Assembly (NCBI RefSeq): GCF_014639875.1
Contig: NZ_BMGD01000007.1
Span: 50,686-114,685 of the forward strand
Source of the DNA: Blastomonas aquatica
GTDB taxonomy: Bacteria > Pseudomonadota > Alphaproteobacteria > Sphingomonadales > Sphingomonadaceae
Direction: 5' to 3'
Length of the DNA stretch: 64,000 nt
Shown one piece after another: positions 35,568 to 48,161 of this stretch. Below the pieces are notes generated by a model that was given only the letters and a program-made list of their open reading frames with translations, was not told the DNA's origin and searched no databases. Positions within the stretch are counted from its first letter, which is position 1. Every line of letters begins with the position of its first letter. The translations under genes and the position numbers were made by a program.

Positions 35568-35744
35568 CCGCTCAGCCTGAGCCTGTCGAAGGCATCGCTC
35601 CGAAGATCGCCATAACATTACATCGTTTTCCGGCGAGCGCCGGAATCTAGGGCGACCACAGCGCAATCCGACTCTTGGACTCCGGCGTTCGCCGGAGAAA
35701 CCGGCCAGCGGCAGCGGGGCCTTCGATGAACTCAGGTTGAGCGG
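35568..35744. repeat. Nested palindromic repeats
   Basis: An outer imperfect inverted repeat (35568-35593 and 35719-35744, core CCTGAGCCTGTCGAAGG) surrounds an inner one (about 35625-35700, GTTTTCCGGCGAGCGCCGGA ... CTCCGGCGTTCGCCGGAGAA). The inner unit is the same family as copies at about 37481-37559 and 39134-39211. No gene lies in 35544-35769. Confidence 0.75.
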
Positions 35745-35769
35745 AGGTGAGCGCGAAGTGTGCGAACGC

Positions 35770-36093
35770 TCAACGCTCCCGCTTCTTCGTCGGCGCGTTG
35801 AAATCCGCAGGCTTGCCCGCCACCCAGCTGAGGAACTTGGCGACCTCCGGATGGCTGCGCAACGCCTCGACATTCTCGCCGATGCGCCCGAGTTTGCTGT
35901 TGGTGAAGTGTGCGTGAATGGTCCGGTGGCAGATCGGGTGGACCGGCTCGCGGGCCTTGCCGCCTTTGGCCTTGGGCACGGGGTGGTGGTATTCCACCAC
36001 CTCGCCCAGATCGCGACCACACAGCCAGCACGGGACGGGCGGGGCTACAGCCGCCTCATCTTCTTCGTCTTCCCAGGCGCGGCGTTTTGCCAT
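35770..36093 (-). CDS. Small HNH endonuclease-like protein
   Basis: This 107-residue protein contains 'CWLCGRDLGEVVEYHHPVPK' followed by 'AKGGKAREPVHPICHRTIHA', giving a CxxC zinc knuckle and the HH...N/H-type catalytic layout of HNH nucleases. The N terminus is acidic ('WEDEEDEAAVA'). Similar stand-alone small HNH proteins are common in sphingomonad chromosomes and their role is unknown. It is 7 bp downstream of the M20 amidohydrolase gene on the same strand. Confidence 0.7.
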   Translation of the reverse strand: MAKRRAWEDEEDEAAVAPPVPCWLCGRDLGEVVEYHHPVPKAKGGKAREPVHPICHRTIHAHFTNSKLGRIGENVEALRSHPEVAKFLSWVAGKPADFNAPTKKRER

Positions 36094-36100
36094 CAGATCA

Positions 36101-37459
36101 TCAATCCGCCGTCGGGCCGTTGCCGGGGCCGAGCAGGTCGATCACCGCGCTCACCATCGCCTCGGTCGCCAGCGTGATCGATTCGCGCGGGGCAACCTTG
36201 AAGAACGGCGAGTGATGCGCAGGGACAGGCGGCCCGCCCGTCTTGGCTGCGTCGATATCTGCCTGCGGGGTTCCGCCGACGTTGAAATACAGCCCCGGCA
36301 CATCGGTGTTGGGCGCGACGAAATAGGCAAAGTCCTCCGCGCCCATGCCGGTCTGCGGCTCGTTGGTCAGCAGCGCCTCGGTGCCGAAACGTTTGGCGAA
36401 GGTCTTGGTGATCCGCTCGGTCAGCGGCTTGTCGTTGACCGTCACCGGGGTCGATTCAAAGCCGACCTTGACCTGCGGCAATTTGTCCTCGGGGAGGCCG
36501 TTCATCCGCCCGACGTTTTCAGCAATCCGCTTGATGCCATCGAGAAGCTTCTTGCGCACCGCATTGTCGTTCGATCGTACGGTGAGCTGCAGTTCGGCCT
36601 TGTCCGAGATGATGTTGTGCTTGAAGCCCGAATGGAACGACCCGACCGTGACCACACCGGCTTCGAGCGGCGAGATTTCGCGCGAAATCAGCGTCTGCAG
36701 CGCAACGACGATCTCGGCGCCGATCAGGATCGGGTCCTTGCCCATATGCGGATAGGCGCCATGCGTGCCGACGCCGAACACGGTGATATCGACCGAGTCC
36801 GACGATGATGAGGTCAGGCCAGGCTGGATCTCGATCTTGCCGGTCGGCGTGCCTGCCGATACGTGGAAGGCGAGTGCGTAATCGGGCTTGGGAAAGCGGG
36901 TATACAGGCCCTCCTTGAGCATCTTTGCCGCGCCGCCAATGCGTTCTTCGGCAGGCTGGACGACGAACACGATCGTCCCTTTCCACTGGTCCTTCATCGC
37001 CGCCAGCCGACGCGCGGTGCCGACCATCGACGTGATGTGGGTGTCATGCCCGCAGGCGTGCATCACCGGCTTTTCGGTGCCGTCGATATCGATCTGGCGG
37101 ACCTTGGACATATAGGGCAGCCCGCTGTCCTCGGCCAGCGGCAGGCCGTCCATGTCGGCGCGCACCATGATCACCGGCCCATCGCCGTTCTTCATGATGC
37201 CGACCACGCCGGTGACGCCGACACCTTCGGTCACCACCGCGCCCGTCGCCCGCAGTTCGGCCGCCATAATCTTGGCGGTGCGGGTTTCCTTGAACGACAG
37301 TTCGGGGTTTGCATGGAAATCGAGAAACAGTTTTTCGAGCTTGGTATCGTAATCCTTCGCGACCGCGCTGCCCAACGTATCTTGCGCAGATGCAGGCACC
37401 ACCAGCACCAGCGCGATTGCGCTGCCGATCAAGCCCCAAGCTTTTGCCCTGTTCATCAT
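36101..37459 (-). CDS. Exported M20 amidohydrolase (hippurate hydrolase-like)
   Basis: This 452-residue protein has a signal peptide ('GSAIALVLVVPASAQ', to about residue 26). M20D motifs are 'ELSFKETRTAKIMAAELRAT', 'VRADMDGLPLAEDSGLPYMS', the metal/catalytic 'MHACGHDTHITSMVGTARRL' near residue 135, 'QPAEERIGGAAKMLKEGL' near 170 and a C-terminal 'GAEDFAYF'. It hydrolyses N-acyl amino acids or related amides in the periplasm; the substrate is unknown. A repeat copy lies upstream between it and the VOC gene. Confidence 0.88.
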   Translation of the reverse strand: MMNRAKAWGLIGSAIALVLVVPASAQDTLGSAVAKDYDTKLEKLFLDFHANPELSFKETRTAKIMAAELRATGAVVTEGVGVTGVVGIMKNGDGPVIMVRADMDGLPLAEDSGLPYMSKVRQIDIDGTEKPVMHACGHDTHITSMVGTARRLAAMKDQWKGTIVFVVQPAEERIGGAAKMLKEGLYTRFPKPDYALAFHVSAGTPTGKIEIQPGLTSSSSDSVDITVFGVGTHGAYPHMGKDPILIGAEIVVALQTLISREISPLEAGVVTVGSFHSGFKHNIISDKAELQLTVRSNDNAVRKKLLDGIKRIAENVGRMNGLPEDKLPQVKVGFESTPVTVNDKPLTERITKTFAKRFGTEALLTNEPQTGMGAEDFAYFVAPNTDVPGLYFNVGGTPQADIDAAKTGGPPVPAHHSPFFKVAPRESITLATEAMVSAVIDLLGPGNGPTAD

Positions 37460-37480
37460 GATTGTCCCCGTTTCGATGTC

Positions 37481-37559
37481 GTTTTCCGGCGAAACCCGGA
37501 ATCCAGAGGCGATGTTGCGCGCTCCCGCTCCTGGACCGCGGCTTTCGCCGGAGAACGAT
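37481..37559. repeat. Palindromic repeat (CCGGCG family), copy 2
   Basis: GTTTTCCGGCGAAACCCGGA at the left and CGGCTTTCGCCGGAGAACGA at the right are inverted and flank a 40-bp middle. It lies between the M20 amidohydrolase and VOC genes. Confidence 0.7.
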
Positions 37560-37576
37560 GGTCAAGGGGCAGCACG

Positions 37577-37972
37577 TCAGTCCGCCGGACCCATCTTGAA
37601 CGCGCAAAGCTTGTTGCCGTCAAGGTCACGGAAATAAGCGGCATAAAAAGCCTGCTCGCCATCGGGGCCGCGCAAGCCGGGTTCGCCTTCGCAGCTGCCG
37701 CCCAATTCCAGCGCCTTGGCGTGAAGCATATCGACCTTGGCACGCGTATCGATAACCAGCGCGACCATCATGCCATTGCCCACCGTGGCCGCTTCGCCGT
37801 TATAGGGTTCGATCACCGCGATGCCCGGGGTGCCCCAGGCCATGCCATACAGGGTAAAGTGGTTTTCCTCCATCCGCATCAGTTCGCTGCCACCCAGCGC
37901 GCCGATCAACGCAGCATAAAACCCGCGCGCCTTGGTGATATCATTGGTGCCAACGGTCACATAACCGATCAT
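37577..37972 (-). CDS. VOC-family (glyoxalase/bleomycin resistance) protein
   Basis: This 131-residue protein has one VOC fold: 'MIGYVTVGTNDITKARGFYA' opening strand-helix, and 'YAAYFRDLDGNKLCAFKMG' with the usual closing 'RDLDGNKL' motif. Such proteins bind a metal and act as glyoxalases, dioxygenases or drug-binding proteins; no specific role can be assigned. It is a single-domain protein of normal size. Confidence 0.8.
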   Translation of the reverse strand: MIGYVTVGTNDITKARGFYAALIGALGGSELMRMEENHFTLYGMAWGTPGIAVIEPYNGEAATVGNGMMVALVIDTRAKVDMLHAKALELGGSCEGEPGLRGPDGEQAFYAAYFRDLDGNKLCAFKMGPAD

Positions 37973-38023
37973 CGTTCGTCTCCTGCTTGCTGCCCGTTGA
38001 TTCGGGTTGCGGATTGCAACCTA

Positions 38024-39253
38024 TCATGGGCATGCGTCAAGACAATGACCAACCGGGTAACCCTCGGCGATCCCGGTACTGATCCGGACCACGCCTCCGC
38101 CGCTAGCCCGGTCGACCCACAGTCCGGCGCGCAGGCCATAGGCCTCGCCGGGGTGGCCGATCCACACCCGGCCGTCGGCTTCTTCAATCCGCTGGACGCC
38201 GAGGCCAAACGCGGTGAAGTATCCCTTGTCATCATCGCCGTTGCTGCCGTCGAAGCGCCATTGCGGCCGGATCAGCTCGGCAAAGGATTCGGGTGTCAGT
38301 AGCCCGTCGCCGCCATTGAGCAGCATCTGCCCCAGCCGCGCCAGACCGCCTGCCGAAATCCGCAGGCCGCCCTGTGGTGAAAAGGCCGATCCGTTCTGGC
38401 CGGGCAGATAGGCATCCAGATCGCACCGGCCATCGCTGGTCGTGAGATAGGCGCATTGGTCGGGCTCGGTGACCCAGTCGTCGCGCGCGACGCTGCCATC
38501 GGGGCGGTAGAGCGTGATCGCGTCCTTTGCCGCACCGGTCTTGCAGCCCGACCAGTTGTAGCAGGCGGGGATCGCCAGCGGGTCGAACACCTCCTCGGTC
38601 ATGATCCGGTCGAACCGGCGTCCGGTCGCGGCCTCCATCACGGCGGCGACCACCGGGTAATTGACATTGGCATAGCGGAAGAACGCGCCGGGGGCGTGCG
38701 CCGAGTCCCAGGCTTCGGGATCCGCAGTCAGATCCGCCAGCCTCGCGTCGAGCGGGATGAAATACCCCGCATCGTCCCTCAGCCCCGACTGGTGCGACAG
38801 CAGCATGCGCAGCGTGATCTTCTGCGTCGGGAAGCGGGGGTGGACCAGCCGCCAGCCGAGATACAGCGAGACGTCGCGATCGAGATCGAGCGCCTGCTTA
38901 TCGACCAGCCGCATCACCGCGACGCCCACCGCCAGCTTGGAGATCGAAGCGACCCGCACCAGATCGTCCAGCGTCGCATCGCGCAGCGAGGGGCGGTGGG
39001 CAAGGCCGGAGACCTTCGACCGGCCCAGCTGGTCAGAGGTGAAGGTCAGCTCGATGCGGACGTTGTCATCGGTCTGGGCTGTGGCGGGTACGGCCGTCGA
39101 AATGCCAGCAAGCAGCGCTACGCATGCCCACCCCGTTTTCCGGCGAAAGCCGGAACCCAGGGCGTTTGCAGCATGACCTCGCCCTGGACTCCGGCTTCCG
39201 CCGGAAAACGAGGACACGCAATTACGCACGCAAAACTGCATTATCGACCGCAA
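38024..39253 (-). CDS. Secreted serine hydrolase (class C beta-lactamase family)
   Basis: This protein of about 409 residues has the SxxK nucleophile motif in '[20 protein letters not shown]' near residue 106, '[20 protein letters not shown]' as the Y-x-N motif near 190, and a C-terminal '[16 protein letters not shown]' box. The signal-peptide core is '[20 protein letters not shown]'. The N-terminal part before it, including its basic 'FRRK', is encoded by a dispersed palindrome (39134-39211). There is no start codon between the repeat and the signal core, so translation must begin upstream of the repeat (ATG 39253 or 39241, or a GTG). Confidence 0.78.
   Translation of the reverse strand: MRSIMQFCVRNCVSSFSGGSRSPGRGHAANALGSGFRRKTGWACVALLAGISTAVPATAQTDDNVRIELTFTSDQLGRSKVSGLAHRPSLRDATLDDLVRVASISKLAVGVAVMRLVDKQALDLDRDVSLYLGWRLVHPRFPTQKITLRMLLSHQSGLRDDAGYFIPLDARLADLTADPEAWDSAHAPGAFFRYANVNYPVVAAVMEAATGRRFDRIMTEEVFDPLAIPACYNWSGCKTGAAKDAITLYRPDGSVARDDWVTEPDQCAYLTTSDGRCDLDAYLPGQNGSAFSPQGGLRISAGGLARLGQMLLNGGDGLLTPESFAELIRPQWRFDGSNGDDDKGYFTAFGLGVQRIEEADGRVWIGHPGEAYGLRAGLWVDRASGGGVVRISTGIAEGYPVGHCLDACP
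39134..39211. repeat. Palindromic repeat (CCGGCG family), copy 3, within a coding N terminus
   Basis: The copy runs from GTTTTCCGGCGAAAGCCGGA to CGGCTTCCGCCGGAAAACGA, with the matching inner arms ACCCAGGGCG and CGCCCTGGACT. It overlaps the 5' coding part of the serine hydrolase gene. Confidence 0.75.
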
Positions 39254-39820
39254 TCAGCCCTTGCATTCCCCGATCCGCTTAGCGCTGTTCTTCGCGGAGA
39301 TCGTCATCGATCCGCTCTGAGGCGAGGCCATGACCATATTCATCTGCATGTCATAGCTGGTAGCGGTGTAGCTGCCGGTCAGCTTGATGTCGCCCTGCTG
39401 GCCTGCTTCCTTGCCCTTGCAGGCGATGTCGGCATCGATCTTGCCGCCGGACAGGTCGAACTTCTTGTAGCTGCATTCGTCGTTTTCGGCACCAGCGAGG
39501 AAATCCGCGCCCGGCTTTTCGGCCTCTTCCTTGGTCAGGCAGTTCTTGGTGGTCTGCACCTGGCCGACCATCTGCTTGACGATCGCGCCGGTCATGCCCT
39601 TGGCCTCGGGGGGCAGCTTGCTGTCGTCGAACTTGACGTCGACGATCTCGACCTTGTTTTCCCATTCGCCTGGGCTGAACTTGATCGACGCGGCTTCGGC
39701 GGCGACTTCGTCCTTGCTGATCTTGCCGTCGCCATCCTTGTCAGCGCCGCCGCCGCTGCAGGCGGCCAGCACCATCAGGGGGAGCGCCAGGATCGATACA
39801 GTCCGCAACACCTTCATCAT
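39254..39820 (-). CDS. DUF3617-like lipoprotein with EF-hand loop
   Basis: This 188-residue lipoprotein has the lipobox 'LMVLAAC'. Right after it comes an EF-hand type calcium loop '[12 protein letters not shown]', then a DUF3617-type domain: '[17 protein letters not shown]', '[19 protein letters not shown]', '[20 protein letters not shown]'. The conserved Cys pairs are present. The start at 39820 follows GGAGATG; the adjacent second ATG at 39817 is equally possible. An upstream extension would run antisense through uvrB and is rejected. The function is unknown. Confidence 0.8.
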   Translation of the reverse strand: MMKVLRTVSILALPLMVLAACSGGGADKDGDGKISKDEVAAEAASIKFSPGEWENKVEIVDVKFDDSKLPPEAKGMTGAIVKQMVGQVQTTKNCLTKEEAEKPGADFLAGAENDECSYKKFDLSGGKIDADIACKGKEAGQQGDIKLTGSYTATSYDMQMNMVMASPQSGSMTISAKNSAKRIGECKG

Positions 39821-39931
39821 CTCATCTCCAGCAACCGGTTCATCAATGCGCGACCGCATGTCCTGCCAACGATCCTTAAAGAGGCGCCCGAGCGATTGCA
39901 ATTGCTCCCCACGCTGCGCATATCTTGCGGC

Positions 39932-42112
<2,181 letters not shown>

Positions 42113-42178
42113 ATCAAGTGCGATGTTGTCTTCTTTTGGGGATAAGTTTTTTGCACGAAAGACCTTTAAGCGTTTATT

Positions 42179-42208
42179 AGACCTGTTGGGTTCATTCCAA
42201 CGAGGTCT
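42179..42208 (+). promoter_or_regulatory. Inverted repeat at the hicA start (putative HicB operator)
   Basis: AGACCTGTTGG (42179-42189) pairs with CCAACGAGGTCT (42197-42208, one bulged G) around a 7-nt loop and ends 2 nt before the hicA ATG. It covers the Shine-Dalgarno GAGG. Toxin-antitoxin operons are usually repressed by their antitoxin at such a palindrome; binding by this HicB is inferred. Confidence 0.5.
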
Positions 42209-42210
42209 TC

Positions 42211-42465
42211 ATGGTCAAGCCAGCCAAACTGTACCAGCAACTTCTGGCCTCGCGCGCAGGGGCAATCTCGTTTCGCGATTTCGTCCGATTGCTCGAAGCG
42301 TTTGGCTTCGTCCACGACCGAACCGTTGGCAGTCACCGCCAGTATGTGCATCCCAAGGTGCCGCGGTCGCTCCCCGTTCAGCCGGTCGGCAAGGATGCCA
42401 AGAAATATCAGGTCCGCGAGTTGCTTGATATCGTGGAGGCTTATGGCTTACATATCGAGGAATGA
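42211..42465 (+). CDS. hicA: HicA-family toxin
   Basis: This 84-residue protein carries the dsRBD-like HicA fold with the catalytic His in 'FGFVHDRTVGSHRQYVHPKV' and the following 'LPVQPVGKDAKKYQVRELLD'. HicA toxins are ribosome-independent mRNA interferases. It overlaps hicB by ATGA (42462-42465), the standard toxin-first order for hicAB. It lies 98 bp after uvrB. Confidence 0.88.
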   Translation: MVKPAKLYQQLLASRAGAISFRDFVRLLEAFGFVHDRTVGSHRQYVHPKVPRSLPVQPVGKDAKKYQVRELLDIVEAYGLHIEE

Positions 42466-42692
42466 GCGAGCCCCGGTATCATATCAATCTGTTCTGGTCG
42501 TCCGAGGACGATTGCTGGATCGCCGACGTGCCGGACCTCAAGCCGTGTTCCGCCCATGGCGATACCCGCGAAGAAGCGGTCCGGAATATTCAGGATGCGA
42601 TCGAGGGGTGGTTAGCCGTTGCTCAGGATCGAGGTTTTCCGATTCCCGAACCCAAGTATCGCCCGGCCATTTACGCAGTTCGCGCAGCTTGA
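42462..42692 (+). CDS. hicB: HicB-family antitoxin
   Basis: This 76-residue protein has the HicB partial RNase H-like fold: 'YHINLFWSSEDDCWIADVPD' and 'GDTREEAVRNIQDAIEGWLA'. It neutralises HicA. A separate C-terminal DNA-binding domain is not obvious at this length, so repression might need another factor or a short C-terminal tail ('PEPKYRPAIYAVRAA'). Confidence 0.88.
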   Translation: MSEPRYHINLFWSSEDDCWIADVPDLKPCSAHGDTREEAVRNIQDAIEGWLAVAQDRGFPIPEPKYRPAIYAVRAA

Positions 42693-42775
42693 GAGGCGGG
42701 ATTATAATCGGTTGAAGGTCAGGCTTCGGCGCCAAAAAAGCCCAATGGCTTGGCAAAGCAAATTTCCGCATAAGA

Positions 42776-42796
42776 TTGGCTTTACTAGGAAGCCAA
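42776..42796 (+). promoter_or_regulatory. Hairpin before higB start (putative HigA operator)
   Basis: TTGGCTT (42776-42782) and AAGCCAA (42790-42796) are perfect arms around TACTAGG and end 1 nt before the ATG at 42798; they enclose the Shine-Dalgarno AGGAAG. A second, wider repeat TTTCCGCATA (42763-42772) / TATGCGGAAA (42816-42825) brackets the start codon. Either could be the operator. TATAAT at 42703-42708 is a possible -10 box. Confidence 0.5.
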
Positions 42797-42797
42797 C

Positions 42798-43085
42798 ATG
42801 ATACGTTCATTTGCCTATGCGGAAACGGAGATGGTCTGGCAACGCAAGCCTAGCCGAAAACTGCCGCCCGATATTCAGCCAACGGCACTACGCAAGCTGC
42901 TGCAACTCGACTCTATCGAGCAACTTCAAGACCTGAGGGTGCCACGCGGCAACTGGTTTGAGCAGTTGAAAGGTTATCAACCGTTGCGATATAGTGTGCG
43001 GATCAACGACCAGTGGCGATTGACGTTCAACTGGTCCGACGGAGGCGCGCACGATGTCCGGATCGAGGACTATCACAGAGGATGA
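42798..43085 (+). CDS. higB: HigB-family toxin (RelE/ParE superfamily)
   Basis: This 95-residue RelE-fold mRNA interferase has the HigB pattern 'ALRKLLQLDSIEQLQDLRVP', 'NWFEQLKGYQPLRYSVRIND' and 'QWRLTFNWSDGGAHDVRIED'. HigB cleaves mRNA on the ribosome. Toxin-before-antitoxin order is typical of higBA. It overlaps higA by 32 bp and lies just 105 bp after hicB. Confidence 0.9.
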   Translation: MIRSFAYAETEMVWQRKPSRKLPPDIQPTALRKLLQLDSIEQLQDLRVPRGNWFEQLKGYQPLRYSVRINDQWRLTFNWSDGGAHDVRIEDYHRG

Positions 43086-43374
43086 CAAGCGGCTGGACAA
43101 TGTCCATGTCGGCGACATCCTGCGTGAAGATTTTCTGATCGGGACCGAAATTCCGGTTGAAGATGTTGCGGCTGGTTCCGGTATTGACGCCCACGAGATC
43201 ATCGCGATCATGGAGCGCCGGAAGGATGTGGATGCGCGTATCGATCTGCGGCTTGCCCGGTATTTCGGAATGTCGGACGGATTTTTCCTGAGGCTTCAAA
43301 ACCACTGGGATATGGAGGAAGTCCTTCGTAGCGAGGGAGCAGAACTCGACCGGATCGTTCAGCGAGCAGCCTGA
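43054..43374 (+). CDS. higA: HigA-family antitoxin (HTH)
   Basis: This 106-residue protein starts 'MSGSRTITEDDKRLDNVHVG' and has an XRE-type HTH ('GDILREDFLIGTEIPVEDVA' to 'LRLARYFGMSDGFFLRLQNH'). It neutralises HigB and should repress the operon. An ATG farther in (43105, 'MSATS...' frame differs) is not in frame; the 'VHVGDILREDF' region is where many HigA proteins begin, so the true start may be slightly downstream. Confidence 0.87.
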   Translation: MSGSRTITEDDKRLDNVHVGDILREDFLIGTEIPVEDVAAGSGIDAHEIIAIMERRKDVDARIDLRLARYFGMSDGFFLRLQNHWDMEEVLRSEGAELDRIVQRAA

Positions 43375-43521
43375 CGGCTCCACAGGGCGCGCTACCCGCT
43401 TCAACAGCCTTCTGATCTAGTTTGCCACTCACATATATCAGGAAAATCGGTTTTCTAAATCAGGCTTTATGGGCTTAACCTCCAGTGAACGGCGAATTCG
43501 CCGGTTTCTCAGGAGCCATAA

Positions 43522-45768
<2,247 letters not shown>

Positions 45769-45790
45769 GCCTACAATAACTGACAAACAT

Positions 45791-45825
45791 CGGCGGCGCA
45801 GGGTTTCCCTTGCGCCGCCGTTTTT
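45791..45825 (+). terminator. Rho-independent terminator after katG
   Basis: CGGCGGCGCAAGGG-type arms (45791-45804 and 45807-45820; CGGCGGCGCA with TGCGCCGCCG) close on a TTT loop and are followed by TTTTT (45821-45825). Confidence 0.88.
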
Positions 45826-45866
45826 GTGTCCGTGCCCGGTGCGCCAGGCTCCGGAATGTCAGCGCG

Positions 45867-47999
45867 TCAGAAGATACCCAGGAATTTCTTGCGCTTGGGC
45901 TCTGCGTCATCGGCCTTGGCGCTTTTGCCCTTGCCGACATCCTCGCGCGGCTTGCCCTTTGTGGTGCGCTGATCTGCCGCCCGTGCGCCTTGTAACACCG
46001 GCCCGCAGGCTGCGGATTGGGCGTCGCCTATATCGACGAACGCCAGCAGCGCCGCCGGAGGCGCGGCGAGTGCCGCCAGCCCCAGGCCGATGCCCGCCCG
46101 GCCCAACAGTTCGGGACTGATCACGTTCAACTTGGCTTCCGAGAAATAGCCGCCGATCTGCACGGGTGACTGGGCGGACAACAGGCTGAATTTCTTGCTG
46201 TCCGCGCGGAAGGCCATGTCCATCTGCTCGGTATCGAAGCTGAAACCGCCGCGACCCACCATCACGTTCTTGGTCGTGTCGAACAGGATCGGGTCAGCGG
46301 CGGCCGCGCCCTTGCGCACGGTGAAAGCGACCAGTCCGCAATTGATCTGGACCGGGTCCTTCAGCTTGTCCTCGAACATCCTCTGCACAAACGTCCCGAA
46401 ATCGAGTTCGGACAGCTGGACGTTGCGCGTCGAGAATGTGCCCTTGGGAATCACGAAGGCGATGCGGCCTGATGATGTTCCCAGCGAATCGTGCAGCGCA
46501 TCGCCGGTGCCGGTGAGCTGGATCCGCCCCTTGACCGTGCCATTGGTGCCTGCTTCGGCCACGCCAAAGCCACTGAGCAGCTGCGCCATCGGGGTTGATC
46601 CCAGCCGGATGTCATATTTTGTGACCGCCGGACGGCGGCGCCAGTCGATGGCAATCTCGGATGTCACCTTGCCGCGCGCCATGGTCAGATTGAGCGGCGC
46701 CAGATTGAGCATTCCATCGTCCAGATCGACGGTCACCGATATATCGCTGATCGGGATCGCTTCCGAACGCAGGCGACCAGCGCGATAGCGGACATCGGCA
46801 TCAAACACGCGCAATCCTTCGGCGCGCAGACTGGCATTGGGTAGCAACCGTGCCGGAGCTGCGCCGCTTGCTGCCGCTGCAGCCTTGACACCTCGTGTAG
46901 CGACGACATCGGGATTGTAACCGATAAAGGGCGAGACATCGATGATGTCGAGCGTCTTGGTCGCAAGGTCGGCATCGATGTGCACCCGCTCCCTGCCCAT
47001 ATCGACCGTGAACTTGCCCGCGATGTCGCTTGCGCCAAATGTGCCGGTCATGTCCGTGAAGCGATAGAACCGCCCCTGTTTCACGAGCTGCGCCTTGAGC
47101 TGGTACTTGCGTGTTTGCGGAATGACGACGCCGATGATGGCCATCAACTCGGCGGCGTTGCGCCCGCGCGCCTTGGTGTCCAGCGGAACACCTTCAATGT
47201 CGGCCAAGCTGGGCAAAGTGCCTGATATGTCGATGATGTTGTTTGCAGCGCGTGCCTGCATCTCGAGCTTGTTCTGCCCGCGTTGAACGGTAGCATTGGG
47301 AGAGAGCAGGGCACCTGTTAGCGTGAACGGGGTCTCTCGCAGTGTGCCATCGCCCGTGAAGCGGACCGCTTCGCCGATCTTCGCGTCGTTCGACACGACG
47401 GAAGCAAAATCCAGGTCGGTGAGCAATTGCAGGACGGGATCGCGGTACCGCAATGTCGTATCGCGCAACGAGGCCTGGTCGATGGTGGGAAGCTCAAGCG
47501 GCTTGGCATCGCCGCTGCTGTCGAAGGTCCAGGTGTTGGCGGTGCGCTGGGCATTCCACTCCAGATCGACTGCGCTATCGGTCAGACTGAGCCAGTAAAG
47601 CCGCCAGTTGCCGAGCAGCAGCGGCAGTGGCGCGATCCGGGTGTCGACCTTGCCTGCGGTGAACAAATAGGGCCGCGTCGCCCATTCGGGGTTCGATACC
47701 GTCAAGCCTTCGGCGAGGAACTTGATCTTGAATGGCGCAAAGTAAAGCTGGAAATCGCCCTTTACCGCAACTTCGCGTTCGGTCAGCGAGGATGCGATCG
47801 CTTCGACCGGCGCTTTGAGGAACCGGCCCTTGGTGACAAACAGGATCAACCACACCGCAAACAGGGTGCCCAGCACGCCGATGGCGATGTTGCGCGCGAT
47901 GCGGAGCCTGCGCTTGCGGCGATCAACATCAGGATCGTTCGATGCGGGGAGGTCGATGGGGGGGAGGGTTTCGGGCGCTTCGTGCGAAGTTGGGTTCAT
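45867..47999 (-). CDS. AsmA-family protein
   Basis: This 710-residue inner-membrane-anchored protein has one N-terminal helix after a basic segment ('RIARNIAIGVLGTLFAVWLI', about residues 33-52). A long periplasmic AsmA/TamB-like beta-rich region follows, including 'LTVSNPEWATRPYLFTAGKV' and 'FGVAEAGTNGTVKGRIQLTG', closing with 'LFDTTKNVMVGRGGFSFDTE'. AsmA-like proteins are thought to move or organise phospholipids between membranes. The ATG at 47999 is chosen over a longer frame because the extra residues before it are not protein-like. Confidence 0.85.
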   Translation of the reverse strand: MNPTSHEAPETLPPIDLPASNDPDVDRRKRRLRIARNIAIGVLGTLFAVWLILFVTKGRFLKAPVEAIASSLTEREVAVKGDFQLYFAPFKIKFLAEGLTVSNPEWATRPYLFTAGKVDTRIAPLPLLLGNWRLYWLSLTDSAVDLEWNAQRTANTWTFDSSGDAKPLELPTIDQASLRDTTLRYRDPVLQLLTDLDFASVVSNDAKIGEAVRFTGDGTLRETPFTLTGALLSPNATVQRGQNKLEMQARAANNIIDISGTLPSLADIEGVPLDTKARGRNAAELMAIIGVVIPQTRKYQLKAQLVKQGRFYRFTDMTGTFGASDIAGKFTVDMGRERVHIDADLATKTLDIIDVSPFIGYNPDVVATRGVKAAAAASGAAPARLLPNASLRAEGLRVFDADVRYRAGRLRSEAIPISDISVTVDLDDGMLNLAPLNLTMARGKVTSEIAIDWRRRPAVTKYDIRLGSTPMAQLLSGFGVAEAGTNGTVKGRIQLTGTGDALHDSLGTSSGRIAFVIPKGTFSTRNVQLSELDFGTFVQRMFEDKLKDPVQINCGLVAFTVRKGAAAADPILFDTTKNVMVGRGGFSFDTEQMDMAFRADSKKFSLLSAQSPVQIGGYFSEAKLNVISPELLGRAGIGLGLAALAAPPAALLAFVDIGDAQSAACGPVLQGARAADQRTTKGKPREDVGKGKSAKADDAEPKRKKFLGIF

Positions 48000-48161
48000 A
48001 ATTGCGCCTAACACGATTGGCTTAGAGCTCTGCTCTTTTTTCCAGGCAGGAAAGGGTCGCGGCTCATGATCTAACACCCCAAACGCCGATTCGTTGCCCA
48101 CAGGATGGGCACACCATGAAGTTTCGCGCTTACGGGTGCACGCCAAAATCTGCGCGCCAAC

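Noticed and set aside
36863..38302. Plus-strand open frame of 479 codons
   Set aside because: It is antisense to the M20 amidohydrolase, VOC and serine hydrolase genes and crosses a repeat.
38456..39931. 492-codon N-terminal extension of uvrB
   Set aside because: It is antisense to the serine hydrolase and DUF3617 genes. UvrB of normal length starts at 39932.
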